64,000 nt of DNA from Doryteuthis pealeii. Its lineage: Eukaryota > Mollusca > Cephalopoda > Myopsida > Loliginidae. This document shows, piece by piece, positions 53,821 through 64,000 of this stretch. Numbering within the stretch: the first letter of the stretch is position 1; every line of letters starts with the position of its first letter. The stretch covers positions 88,273,465-88,337,464 of the forward strand of contig CM042152.1 of NCBI GenBank assembly GCA_023376005.1, read 5' to 3'. The translations under genes and the position numbers were made by a program. The notes under the pieces are model-generated. The model was not told the DNA's origin. It saw only the letters and a program-made list of their open reading frames with translations, and made no database searches.

Positions 53821-54374
53821 GATTGTATTGCTGTAAAAATCAGTAAAGATTTTTTCAATTTGGAGGCACTTTTGGCATTAAATTATATATATATGGTAAT
53901 TGTAAGAAAGTTTTGAACAAAACCCTTGAGTGAAATAAATGACCCAGTTTGAAATTCCTCCAAAATCATTATATGTGAAAGGGCCAAGAAAGGTCCAATT
54001 ATATAGCGGTCAAGAGTATAACAATGAAACAATGAAGAAGATAGTTTAAATAAATCAAAGAAACAATAACAATATCATATATCAAAATGTCAGCTCATAC
54101 TTGGCAATGCTTGTATAGAAATAAAAGACAGAGTAGCAACATGTTTGATATGGTGAAATCATTGTGAACATTATACAAGTTATGAAACCAATGATTGAGA
54201 AATGATTTGTAGAATATCAAATCCCTTATCACAGAACAAACATTCCTTCCAACTGCCTTTGATATTGAGGCAATAAAAAAGAAGACTGCTGGTTGGCTAA
54301 ATTCTGAAAGATAATAAATGAATATTGGCTATAGTGACCCAGTGTGTCTGACAAAGTTTTAACTATATAATCCT
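53817..54374. other. Unassigned spacer
   Basis: Nothing recognised. Confidence 0.4.
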
Positions 54375-55680
54375 GGCTTTAAAGTCCTTCACCTCTTAAT
54401 TGACCCTTGATTTATGCTCACCAAAGTTCAGACTTTCAAAAAAAAAAAAAAAAAAAAAAAAAAAGAAAAAAAAAGGCAATTTATGAGGAAGTGTGTTACT
54501 GTCTCCTGCCTCATAAATTGCTACTCAGTGACTATTAAATAACGACCCAGGTATGGTGTTACTTGAAAGAAACAACCAACTTAGATGGATAGATAGATAA
54601 ACAAACAAAATGATATAGATATGAATAAATGGAGATAGATAGATATGGCGCTGGATAGATAAATAAACAGATAAAATGATATAGATAGATATAAACAAAT
54701 GGAGATAGATAGATAGATAGATATGGCACTAGATAGATAGATAGATAGATAAACAAACAAAATGATATAGATAGATATGAACAAATGACTAGATAGATAG
54801 ATATGAAGATGACTAGACACATAGATAGATGAGAGGATAGATAGATATTAACAAAGTAATATCACCTCTTAATTGACCCTTGATTTATGCTCACCAAAGT
54901 TCAGACTTTCCAAAAAAAAAAAAGAAAAAAAAAAAAAGAAAAAAGTTAATTTATGAGGAAGTGCGTCCCTGTCTCCTACTCATAAATTGCAACCCAGTAA
55001 CTATTGAAATAACGACCCCAGCTACGGTGTTACTTGAAAGAGATATATGGATAGATAGATAACGATAGATAGATATGAACAAATAGATAGATAGATAGGA
55101 AGATGACATAGATAGATATGATGATAGATAGATAGGAAGATGACATATAGATAGATATGAACAAATGGAGATAGATAGATAGGAAGATGACTAGATAGAT
55201 AGATAGATATGATAGATATGATAGATAGATATGATATAGATAGATATGAACAAATGGAGATAGATAGATAGGAAGATGACTAGATAGATAGATATGAAGA
55301 TGACTAGATAGATAGATATGAAGATGATGGGAGGATAGATAGATATAAACAAAGTAAAAAATGAACAAATTGAGGTAGATAGATAGATATCCATCTTCAT
55401 ATCTAAACAAGAATTACGACAAATTACGATAAATAAACAAGAATTACAAAAAATTTCTATAAATAAATAAGAATTACGACAAATTATGATACATAAATAA
55501 GTATTACGACAAAAAAGAGAAGCCCCCCCCCAATACATTTAACGCCCTAAGTTGGTTGTTTTCTTTCAAGTAACACTGTAGCTGGGGTCATTATTTTAAT
55601 AGTCACCGGGTAGCAATTTATGAGGCAGGAGACCGGGACGCACTTCCTCATAAATTACCAAAAAGATAAAAAGAACTTGT
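54375..55680. repeat. Duplicated hairpin unit with GATA arrays
   Basis: A unit with cacctcttaattgacccttg, atttatgctcaccaaagttc, a long A-rich tract, then aatttatgaggaagtg...cataaatt (an inverted repeat) and acttgaaagaaacaacc occurs at 54385-54580 and 54865-55045. A third, inverted copy of its second half is at 55550-55670. Between them are GATA/GATG-based arrays (54582-54850 and 55045-55395). The Tyr-Leu-Ser-Ile frames over these arrays are microsatellite artefacts. Confidence 0.9.
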
Positions 55681-55770
55681 CTTCTTGTTAAAAAAAAAGT
55701 GAGAATATTTATCTGAATAATTTATCAGCTTAGATTATTCAGATTCTCATTTTTGTTGTTTCTATTATTA

Positions 55771-56070
55771 CGAGGGCGAGTAAAAAAGTAATGCCATTTT
55801 GTTTAGGACAGGTATAATTATCAACAAAGGAACATGTATCATACATCAAAAAATGAATCTGGTCCTCTGTGGATCATACCCCTACTGTCCACATAATCAC
55901 CATTTCTCTCAATAGCAATGTTCCACCTTCAAATTAGAGCATGTATCCCTGCCCTGTAAAATTCTGTTGACTGTTCTTTAAGCCACTTCTTCACTACAGA
56001 TTTCACTTCCTTGTCACTGAAATAATGTTTGCCACTCAAACCCTCTCTTTGGCTCCATGAAAGAGGGTTT
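55771..56070 (-). pseudogene. Mariner transposase C-terminus and end repeat
   Basis: On the minus strand: GKHYFSDKEVKSVVKKWLKE, QSTEFYRAGIHAL, a stop, then RWNIAIERNGDYVDS. The W-L-x-x-Q-x-x-x-F-Y-x-x-G-I block and the R-W-x-x-x-I-x-x-x-G-D-Y block are mariner C-terminal signatures. The outer end acgagggcgagtaaaaaagt (plus, 55771) is a mariner-like terminal repeat. No catalytic region remains. Confidence 0.8.
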
Positions 56071-56081
56071 GAGAGGCAAAC

Positions 56082-56190
56082 ATTATCACCTCAGATGCTA
56101 AAACAATCTCCTTGGTCTAGCGCTATTGAAAAGGGGATAGACTCCCTCGCTGATTGGTTGACTTTAGGCCACCCCGTCAACTTAGTTACT
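56082..56190 (+). mobile_element. SINE-A 3' fragment
   Basis: cacctcagatgctaaaacaa, tctccttggtctagcgctat, ggatagactccctcgctgat, ctttaggccaccccgtcaac. Confidence 0.8.
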
Positions 56191-57330
56191 TATTCCCTGA
56201 CATCAAACATATATTTTGTTAAAAGTTCATTAATCATAAATAAAATAGCTCCGGTTCTTTGTTTTATAGAGTCCCTTGGAGGAAAAACAAATTCAAACTA
56301 AATTTAAACTGTGGTTTAATTTATATTTTCCCTTTTGTTAGAGAAAGCAATCAAAGAGAAGTTGATTTCTTGTATATGAAGACCAGTCTGGCTCAGCTCC
56401 AGATTTGTGAATGTCTACAAGTTATGTTCTTTCAGAATAATATCTCTTTGGTATTTCAATCAGAAGAACTGATGAATTGCTGAAAATCCTTATCAGAGAT
56501 AAGATGAAAATGGTAATGCCAGCAGATGTGAAAATATAAAGAAAATTGTAGAAATCTCTAGAGACATGACAAAGAATTGTTCTACTCCATTTCCAAGTCA
56601 ACAGCAGTGTAAACGATAGGATTTGGAATGTGTCCAGAAATCTTTTAAAAGTCTATGAAGCTAACACTGTCATGTTAAGGTCTAAAATGAGACAGAGTGT
56701 AAAAAGTTATATTTAAAAATATCAATCGTTATGACATTGATAGGTCTCGTGGAAATATAACTGACATTAGGTCAGCAAGATTCCATCAAGTTAAATACAA
56801 ATAACTCAAACAGCTATTTCTTATCCAATTTTCTTTTTACTGTCTGAATAAAAACAAAAAAAAAAAAACAAGAAAAAAATTGTTCTAGATTTTAAGTATA
56901 AATGAACTTTTATTGTCTATCATTATGATCTCTCAGAAAGTTACATTCATGAACTTTGATGTTTTTCCATGCATACTCTCATAAAAGTCAATTTTTTATT
57001 TTTATTTTATTTTATGGGGGAGTTAAAATGACAGATCAATCATAATACAAATATTCTTACTATAAAGTTGAAAATAAAACTGTTAGCAAAAAAAAAGAAA
57101 AAAGAAAAAGAAAAAGAAAAAAAAAAGAATAGAGTAATAACTTCAAAGAAGGTAAATCCACAAATAAATCCAAGATATTTCAAAGTCATTTAGATTTGTG
57201 AATTACAAATATGAAAGAGTGGAATTTTAAGTTAAATTTTATGGTTTTGTTCCAACTTTCTTCTAAAGATTATTCAATTTCTTAATATGTACTCAAATCA
57301 GGACAATTTATTAGGCAACTGATTATTATT
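56191..57330. other. Unassigned AT-rich spacer
   Basis: Poly-purine tract at 57090-57125. No gene recognised. Confidence 0.4.
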
Positions 57331-57460
57331 ACTAGCAAAATAAAAAAAACACCTTCCGGGCGATGTGAAAATAGATTTTTGAAACATATTGCCTGAGGGA
57401 TGGGAGTAAAAAATTCAATGTTCAGTGAGTTTGTACCCTAAGTAAGTAAAATCATCAAAT
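57331..57460 (-). mobile_element. Helitron-like 3' end, reverse
   Basis: On the minus strand: gatgattttacttacttagg, gtacaaactcactgaacatt, ccctcaggcaatatgtttca, then cgcccggaaggtg, tttttttattttgctag followed by T. Confidence 0.65.
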
Positions 57461-57724
57461 TCATTAAAGGATTAAAAAAATAAAGCAATTTAAAATGTAA
57501 ACTTTAAATATGCATTAAAATAAAACAAACTATATATAGATATATAATACCAGTCATGTATTTATTAAAACTTGTTTTAAAAAACAATGAGGACTGTCTA
57601 ATGTTGCATGTTCAAATTTTGAGTGTATTTATTCTATGTTATGAGGATTTTGGGTAATGTGACGTAAGCAGTGATGTAGTTTTTGTTACAGAGCGAATCT
57701 TCATTATTAATAGATTTTCTTTTT

Positions 57725-57918
57725 TGAGGTGTGTGGTGTAATTGCTACTGTCATAGGAAATGGACATAGCTGATTGCATTTCACATAGCACTAATACCTT
57801 TGGGAAAGGTATGAATCCAACTATTCTCTCTCAGGTATGGGTAAATAGTAGGACAGACCGGGCTCATTAATTTTGGTATGGCAACTGGTCCAGGAGAAGA
57901 AAACTGAATTCAAAACAA
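57725..57918 (+). mobile_element. SINE-B, internally shortened
   Basis: gaggtgtgtggtgtaattgc, ctgtcataggaaatggacat, attgcatttcacatagcact, gggaaaggtatgaatccaac, ggtatggcaactggtccagg. The B-box region is deleted. Confidence 0.75.
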
Positions 57919-58800
57919 TGGGGTTTTCTTCTCATTAGTCAAAAAACAAAACTCCTCCTCCCTCTCCTATGATCCAATAAATTAATAAATAATTTATCAG
58001 TCAAGAATGGTTCCCTTTGTTTATGTTAGACTTATAGGAAATAACCACATAAATATACAATTAGATAGATATGTTGATAGATAAAAGAGAACAGTTTGAA
58101 ATAGATAGTTAAGTAGATAGATATGAACTGACTGAAATAAATAGAAAGATAAACAGATAGACGGATAGATGTTTACTGGGACACAATACAATTAACCATG
58201 AGAGCGAATTAATATTTAGATGCATTTTAAAAAATCCTCTTCATGATACAATGGGTTAAAAAAAACTATAGAGATAACATTATCAACAGCGGAAATTATT
58301 TGTTTTTGCTTTTTGGTTTTATTGATTTTTTTTCATTATTATTTCCGTTATCAACAGGCAAATTAAAATACCTTATGCATCTTAGAAAACTTTTGTCCTC
58401 TTATAAAGGCATAGTGCAGCTCTTAATGCTCAGTTTAGTGTAGCTTTCAAAACTAAATATAAGTATACATAGCTACTAATAGATAAAAATAAGTAAATCA
58501 TTAACAACTTTTATTAAAAGATAATGTTCTTCAAAACTAAAGATACCGGTATTTTATTCTTTCTTGTGAAACTAGTGAAACCTTTTTTGCAATAAAAAAA
58601 GAAAAAAAAAAGAAGTAAGTATTACTAAAATTTTCAGCAGTGAAAGTGTAAACAAAAATACAATTGCATAAATATATATAGGGGGTGTCCTTATTTTTTT
58701 ACTGTTACATATTTATAATTCTTTTAGATTTAATTAAAAAAAATATATATATGCAAGACAAAGGTAATTAGCTTTATAAGTTGTTTAATGGCTGAGATAG
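57919..58800. other. Unassigned AT-rich spacer
   Basis: Imperfect GATA near 58060-58170. No gene seen. Confidence 0.4.
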
Positions 58801-59880
58801 TGTTACATAATGGCCGTCCCAGCACCTATATTTGTGGCCTTGTGCCAGACTTAGAAAAACCTTTAAAAAATGTACTACCAATCCTCTGATATTTACTTGG
58901 ATGGCCTTTGTAGAATCACCGAAAAAGGAATTAGAAAGATAAAATCTTTTAACGAGAGATTTGGAGACGAAAAGTCTATGTTTAAGGAAAATCCAGTCTT
59001 TTGGCGACAAGTGGTCTTTTGATCTTAGGGCCCATGAACTCTGGGTGACCAGAATGAGTTGGAACTTTTCGAAGGAATGGAATATTCTATTCTTTCGGGA
59101 ACGCGCTGGAACATACCAGAAGAAGACCTTTCTGGAAGATTTAGACATACTATATAAAGAGACCCGTCAGTAGATTAGTCAGTCAGTCAGAGATCGGGGC
59201 CAGTCAGAGAGAGATCAGAGCCAGGAGGCCGTGCATGGCAGTTGGCAGTTGACGAACTGGTGTCGCTAAGTACTCAACCTGAATTTTAATCTTTTACGCG
59301 AGACGAAGTTGAAAACAATTATTATTATTATTAACGAAGTCGCTGGAGTACTGACTATTGAGACAAGTAAGAATTACTAAAAGAAAAACATATGTGTTAA
59401 CGAAATCTCTCTCTCTCTCAGAGTTAAGAAGCGAAGTGAATAAATCCAGTCTTTAAACAAAAAAGGAAATGAAACGTTTGTCTTCTGTTTAGTAGTAAAC
59501 GCTAAAGAAATCTTTTTATGAATGAATTTCCCCGAAAGATACCCCGTGGAGGTAGTTAATTGACCGTAAGATGAGCACCTGTCAACAAGTCTAATTGACC
59601 GTGACTAAAAGACCCACGGCCATGAAACTCGATACCAGAGAGACACAGAGTGCGAAAAGTGATATCCCCTTGACCTGCCACTGAGCGACCAAGAACTGCT
59701 AGATTTTGGATACTGTAAACAAAGCCAAAAGTTTACGATATGGAAGAATGCCCTTGTAAGCGAATGCACGTGGCCAACTCCTAAATACAATGATAGTACA
59801 ATTTGAAGACGCAGTGAAAAACCCACTACGTAACATATTGATTTGGTAACGTGACAAACGAACAACCCCATAACGTTACA
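58801..59880 (+). mobile_element. Solo LTR, LTR-E, 1080 bp
   Basis: Starts tgttacataatggccgtccc and ends ccccataacgttaca (TG...CA with a tgttac/gttaca inverted terminus). Four bases, atag, flank both sides (58797-58800, 59881-59884). A TATA box, actatataaagagaccc, is at 59150; gtcagtcagtcagagatcgg follows as a likely start region; gtgaataaatccag near 59440 is polyadenylation-like. The frames inside (minus 58774-59148 and 59605-59871) have no domain. Orientation is inferred from the TATA box. Confidence 0.8.
59140..59175 (+). promoter_or_regulatory. TATA-box promoter of LTR-E
   Basis: tatataaag at 59152, with a GTCAG-repeat transcript start region 25-40 bases on. Confidence 0.55.
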
Positions 59881-59884
59881 ATAG

Positions 59885-60934
59885 TTTCATGTTTCCAACT
59901 AATACCTGAACCTGAATATCAAATCAACTTTGGTATAACATTATCTTCTTACCCAAAAATATCCCCACAAATACTTAAATACTTTTGGTTTAGAATATTC
60001 CAGAACAGAGAACCTTCTCGAATATTCTTCCACATTCAAAACACATGTTAAATCTTGCGGTCACTCCTAAAACACATCAAAGAAACTAATCCTTTTTTTT
60101 GACACCACTGAGTCTCTTTTTTGGTGGAATTATTTATACAATTAAACTTTTGTTTATAAACAAAATCATAAGGTCCTAAGTTGGATCACATGTTTTTGTT
60201 TATATCTAGCCAGTAATGGGAATTTAATTATCTCCCTGGGATTGCCAGGGTCACTTCTTTTGACCTAGGCTATCTCGGATATCATATTTTTTTCAGGCTT
60301 TGAAACACCTGCCTAGATTATATTACAAATATCCACACAAACATAACCAGACAAAACCAAACTTTCTTTATATCAATAATCTTCAGTATTCAAAAAGGTC
60401 ATAATAATTTATTTTGTTCCAGTGATAAAACTATCCTAAATATAAAACCGAACAGAATTGGAGTAATTTGTTATAGAAATTGATCACTGCTCAGACATTG
60501 CATCATTTGTAACCCAATCTACACTCTGTATATAACACCTTGAACTTGTCAATACCGAATTAAAAAAAAAAAAAAGAAAAAGCTACCCCCAACATCAAAT
60601 ATTTATTCAAGAAGTGATTAAGGGGAGATAAGGCTGTATTACTTCCTGTCAGTTTCTTTTATGATCAACCCCAGGTTTGATGTGATCAACATGAAATATT
60701 ATTATACAAGACAAATAAATTCTTAACGCTCCATCTTAACGAACACTCAAATATATCTGATTCTGAGTAATGATCATCTTTTGCAAAACAGACAGAAATA
60801 TTACTTTCTCCTTCTGAAATGCTGATTCAGTACTGCTTTTAAGTACCTTGAACATTTTTCACAAGAGAACTTTATGGTTATGAGTGATGTTTAGAATGCT
60901 CATCAACCAGGCCTTTCTGTAATAGATTCAAATC
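59885..60934. other. Unassigned spacer
   Basis: Nothing recognised. Confidence 0.4.
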
Positions 60935-61323
60935 ATATACAGAGTTGGGTTCAAAGTTACGTGATGGCTCCTGATTATGACAAGAAGGTTCCCGAGTTCG
61001 AGAAGGTTTTTTTGGGGGGAGGGGGTTTGGTTTTGCTTTACGGCATATCAACCTCAATGGGTCATTTAATGCCGATAAAGTTTTGAAATAAATCGATTCT
61101 TAATGGATAATCAATTTTTTTTATAAATACATTTTTCTATTTAACCCATAGATGGGACCGAGTTTGAGAAGGCTCCTGAGTCTGACAAGTAATACCTAAA
61201 GAAGGCCATAGGGCACATCAGCCAAAATGTTATACAGATAACAATAAAGATGAGGACAATAGTTCAAATAATCCAAATAATACTAATTATCAAGCCTCAT
61301 CTTAAAAATTCAGAGAAATAGTA
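60935..61323 (+). mobile_element. FB element split by SINE-C
   Basis: The core begins gggttcaaagttacgtgatg, gctcctgattatgacaagaa, ggttcccgagttcgagaagg, is cut by SINE-C (61008-61158), and resumes gagtttgagaaggctcctga, gtctgacaagtaatacctaa, then gaaggccatagggcacatca, gttatacagataacaataaa, and the end caagcctcatcttaaaaatt, cagagaaatagtat. As at 28676 the start matches the join with SINE-D (gttaggttcaaagttc). Confidence 0.8.
61008..61158 (-). mobile_element. SINE-C tail fragment inside FB
   Basis: gggtttggttttgctttacg, gcatatcaacctcaatgggt, catttaatgccgataaagtt, tttaacccatagatgggacc. Directly flanked by FB core sequence on both sides (gagaagg/gagtttgagaagg). Confidence 0.85.
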
Positions 61324-61542
61324 TTCAAATCATCATTGGGTACTCTACTATTATGTTAGACTAAGCTAAGAAATATCTTTATTAATATCTTATTATAATG
61401 GAGATTGTGAGTTTTTCTATCTGTAACCGAAACTATATTACTACTCAAGTGACAATTACCTTAGTTATTTACGTTACATTCTCCATGATTATGATTTTAT
61501 CTTAAACCTCAATTATTAATAAAATTGTTTTACATTATTAAT

Positions 61543-61849
61543 ACTGTTGACCATATCTACATACTGTATTTACCGCGTACCCCACTTGTAAGGGTCAGGC
61601 ACAAAGTCCCTATTAACGTGGGACCACCCACAAGCCGAAGCTCATGGAGTGGCAGGTGAAAAATTGCGTCGATCCCGTCAGCATTCCCCCTCAAGGGGGG
61701 CGCCTCAGGCACTGGGCAATAAACCCAGCCCTGCCCCTTTAAATCGAGGGGGCAGGTGTTGCCTGGGGGGATGGCCCCCTGGGATCGACGCCATTAATTA
61801 TATCAATGGTCCAGAGGCCGAAGCCACTGTTGACCATATCAACATACTG
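61543..61849. mobile_element. GC-rich structured insert between 24-bp direct repeats
   Basis: actgttgaccatatctacat (61543) and actgttgaccatatcaacat (61826), each followed by actg, are direct repeats of 24 bases with one mismatch. The 259-base insert (61567-61825) is far more GC-rich than anything around it. gcgtcgatccc (61666) and gggatcgacgc (61781) form an 11-bp stem enclosing ccccctcaaggggggcg and tgcccctttaaatcgagggggca hairpins. No family or RNA class is recognised; a retroposed structured RNA or SINE is possible. Confidence 0.65.
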
Positions 61850-62179
61850 ATAACATTCAATTGTATTTATATACATCAAAATAGCGGTTTACAATGTGAA
61901 CGGGAAGGCTAATTTGCATATTGATATTAAAATTTGATTTTAATAAATATGTGTTTGGTATTATTGATTTCTAATTGTTTGGTTTTATCTTAATGAATAT
62001 GAGCAAAAATCTCTTCAATAAATCTTAAAAGAAATCCATTAACAAAAAGAAATAACTGTAATTTTATTCTTTACTTTCTATTTTAACTAAATAGCTAAAT
62101 TAGAAAAAATTAGCAATCAAAGACGGAAGTGATGGATGAGTAAGTTTCAGTTGTTCTATGTTTCTAATCTTTTTATCTG
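61850..62179. other. Unassigned AT-rich spacer
   Basis: Nothing recognised. Confidence 0.4.
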
Positions 62180-62277
62180 CATTCTTATTTAGTTTCATTA
62201 GCCTTTCTAATTTGATATAATATTTTATTATGTTAAAACTTAAATACTTGCACCCGGAGGGTGCATATATTTGCTAG
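62180..62277 (+). mobile_element. Helitron-like 3' end with perfect hairpin
   Basis: gcacccggagggtgc (62250-62264) is a perfect 6-bp stem; nine bases later comes ctag (62274-62277) followed by T. This is the clearest Helitron 3' terminus in the window. The 5' extent is unknown. Confidence 0.75.
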
Positions 62278-62364
62278 TTATAATAATTAATTATGTAATT
62301 TGTTATATTTATAAATAAAGAGTGCACAATATCAATGATAGAGCATATATATATATAAAAGTTT

Positions 62365-62484
62365 TAAAAAATGTAGATGTAGAGTCAATGGCACTAGGTA
62401 ACTGTCAGTTTCTCACCTATGTGATAATTAGCAAGAAAGTGACAGTCACCAAGTGCCATTGACTGTCTACATTATCCTTACTTG

Positions 62485-62520
<36 letters not shown>
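62365..62520. mobile_element. Small inverted-repeat element with AT tract
   Basis: tgtagagtcaatggcactag (62379) and gccattgactgtctaca (62456) are imperfect inverted arms around a tgtcagtttctcacctatgt loop. AT (62488-62518) and GT tracts follow. Same family as 12228-12322. Confidence 0.7.
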
Positions 62521-62729
62521 GGTGTGTGTGTGTGTATACACATATATTTGTATGTATATGTTTATACACACACATACAAATATATTTGTTAGAGCTCTCT
62601 GGAAGGCTCTTAAAGTTCTGGAAGGTATAGTTGATACAACCCAACTTAAGAACATATTTAAAGCTTTTTAATTCAAAATCTAAATCCAACTCTAACATTC
62701 TAATAACAAATGCAGTTAACATATATGTA

Positions 62730-62990
62730 TTTACCCAACCCCTCCACATGTGCAGTATGTGACACAAAATCAATTTTTAAGTAGAGTTTAACAGGTTTCA
62801 ACTCAGACCTTCTAGACCAGTTTCCATATCATGGTTAGATACCAGTCTGTCCTACTATTTACCAATAACTGGAGGGAGAATAATGGGATTCATACCTTTC
62901 CTAAGAGTATTAGTGCAATGTGAAATGCAAACAGCTTTGTCTAGGATTCGAACTTGGTTTTTCTATGATAATAACCATTACACATTACAT
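62730..62990 (-). mobile_element. SINE-B, near full length, reverse
   Basis: tttacccaacccctccacat, aagtagagtttaacaggttt, tactatttaccaataactgg, cctttcctaagagtattagt, caaacagctttgtctaggat, ataataaccattacac. Older and more diverged than other copies. Confidence 0.8.
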
Positions 62991-64000
62991 GCAATTGATA
63001 TGAATATATTCAAAAACAGTTCCCTGGGGAATTTCAGTGCAATCAAAATTTTATTACTGCGACATTACGGTTGATCGTGCTTGTCATTCAGTAAATTCCC
63101 CATGCCACCATGATCATTTATAAAATTGGGCATGACATTACATGACAAGGATTAAGGGTAAGAAAATGATGATAGATTTGGTGAATCATGGAGTTAAATT
63201 GATGTTTGTTTTAATTTTACACTATTGTTGAATAAAGTATTGATTACGTGAGTTCTTACTCATCAAAGCAATATTATATGATATGTGCCAATGCCAAGTA
63301 AAGAAAAGAAAAAAAAAGTAAAACCATGGTCACTACATTAAGTCTACTGACATTTCAACAAAAGAAGAACCACCATAAGAAACAGAAGCAGAACAAATAA
63401 TACACAAAAAAGAGCCAATTATTGCAGAATTTTATCAATAAAATCAATAGTCAAAGTTACAATCATAAAAAAAAACCTTATGGATCAATAATCTAAAAAT
63501 TGAATAAAGTTCTTTAAGAGTCAAGTGAAAACTTTAAATATAACTTTTCAAAATTTAAATTTTTCTATCAATTTATTCAGAAATAAAGCCAAATTTCTAT
63601 TCTATTTCAGAACTGATTTGAGATTTTCAGAATTACCAGACAGCAGTGACAAAAGGAGGATTGAATATCTTCAATGAGTACCGATTGTCATTTTTCATTT
63701 TCCCTTAAAAAGAAACTATTGTTATGAAATGTTTGTTATTCAGACTGTCCCCCTGACTGTAATGCCAAATTCACAACATGATTCATATACATTCAGAAAA
63801 AACCTCTTCTGCTGCTGCTGATGATTATTAAGTCACATGACAAATCAAAACTTATCATATCTATCTCTTCTCTTTGGACTTAAGGAATGAATTACATATA
63901 CAAAATTCAAAAACCATGATAGATTTACAGTTTGGAACAATTTAAAAATGACAGATAGTGACTCTAATTTCTTTGTATTCATCTGATTTTAATAAAATGT
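62991..64000. other. Unassigned AT-rich end of window
   Basis: No gene or repeat is recognised. Confidence 0.4.

Noticed and set aside
54559..55538. Tyr/Leu/Ser/Ile-rich membrane proteins
   Set aside because: They are translations of GATA/GATG arrays on the minus strand.
58774..59148. 124-codon minus-strand protein
   Set aside because: It lies in the U3 part of the LTR-E solo LTR, antisense to its TATA box, with no recognised domain.

Overview
The window is a non-coding, repeat-saturated stretch of an AT-rich eukaryotic (metazoan) nuclear genome. I find no host protein gene: open frames are short, mostly inside tandem repeats, microsatellites or decayed transposons, and no run of exon-like frames belongs to one protein. 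Many tRNA-headed SINEs, 5S-rRNA-derived SINEs, RTE-type LINE tails, mariner relics, Ty3/gypsy-like solo LTRs, Helitron-like ends and long (AT)n, (GT)n and GATA tracts together suggest an invertebrate, plausibly a cephalopod mollusc. The taxon is an inference from repeat style, not a proven identification.

Layout. 0-7 kb: a 32-bp minisatellite (391-1680), a foldback-element fragment, then a satellite of about 15 monomers of about 284 bp (2540-6806). 7-12 kb: an inverted repeat with telomere-like repeats in its loop, a LINE tail, SINEs, a short solo LTR, a Tc1/mariner relic and a complete foldback element (11552-11863). 12-20 kb: an LTR, a 5S-like piece, an RTE relic, SINEs and a composite foldback element. 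20-25 kb: a 331-bp direct duplication around an 839-bp insert, a MITE, a self-complementary minisatellite and a 5'-truncated LINE with 42-bp target duplications. 25-36 kb: SINEs, an LTR with primer-binding site, a second foldback MITE, mariner and RTE relics, a Helitron-like element and a hAT element with an exact 8-bp target duplication. 36-50 kb: several LTRs (some in inverted order), a 330-bp Helitron-like element and SINEs. 50-64 kb: palindromes, GATA arrays, a mariner tail, a 1080-bp solo LTR, a GC-rich insert and more Helitron-like ends.

The most distinctive thing is a foldback (FB) family seen at seven places. Its arms meet at a core of 18-bp units, so the core reads in frame as a Lys-Val-Pro-Glu-like peptide repeat. 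Half of the same element was captured into the 284-bp satellite, and some copies carry an embedded tRNA-like SINE. I did not recognise this family. Family labels (SINE-A to SINE-D, LTR-A to LTR-E, FB, Hel-F, Hel-G) are my own local names. Similarities were judged by eye, so percentages and boundaries are approximate unless a target duplication fixes them.
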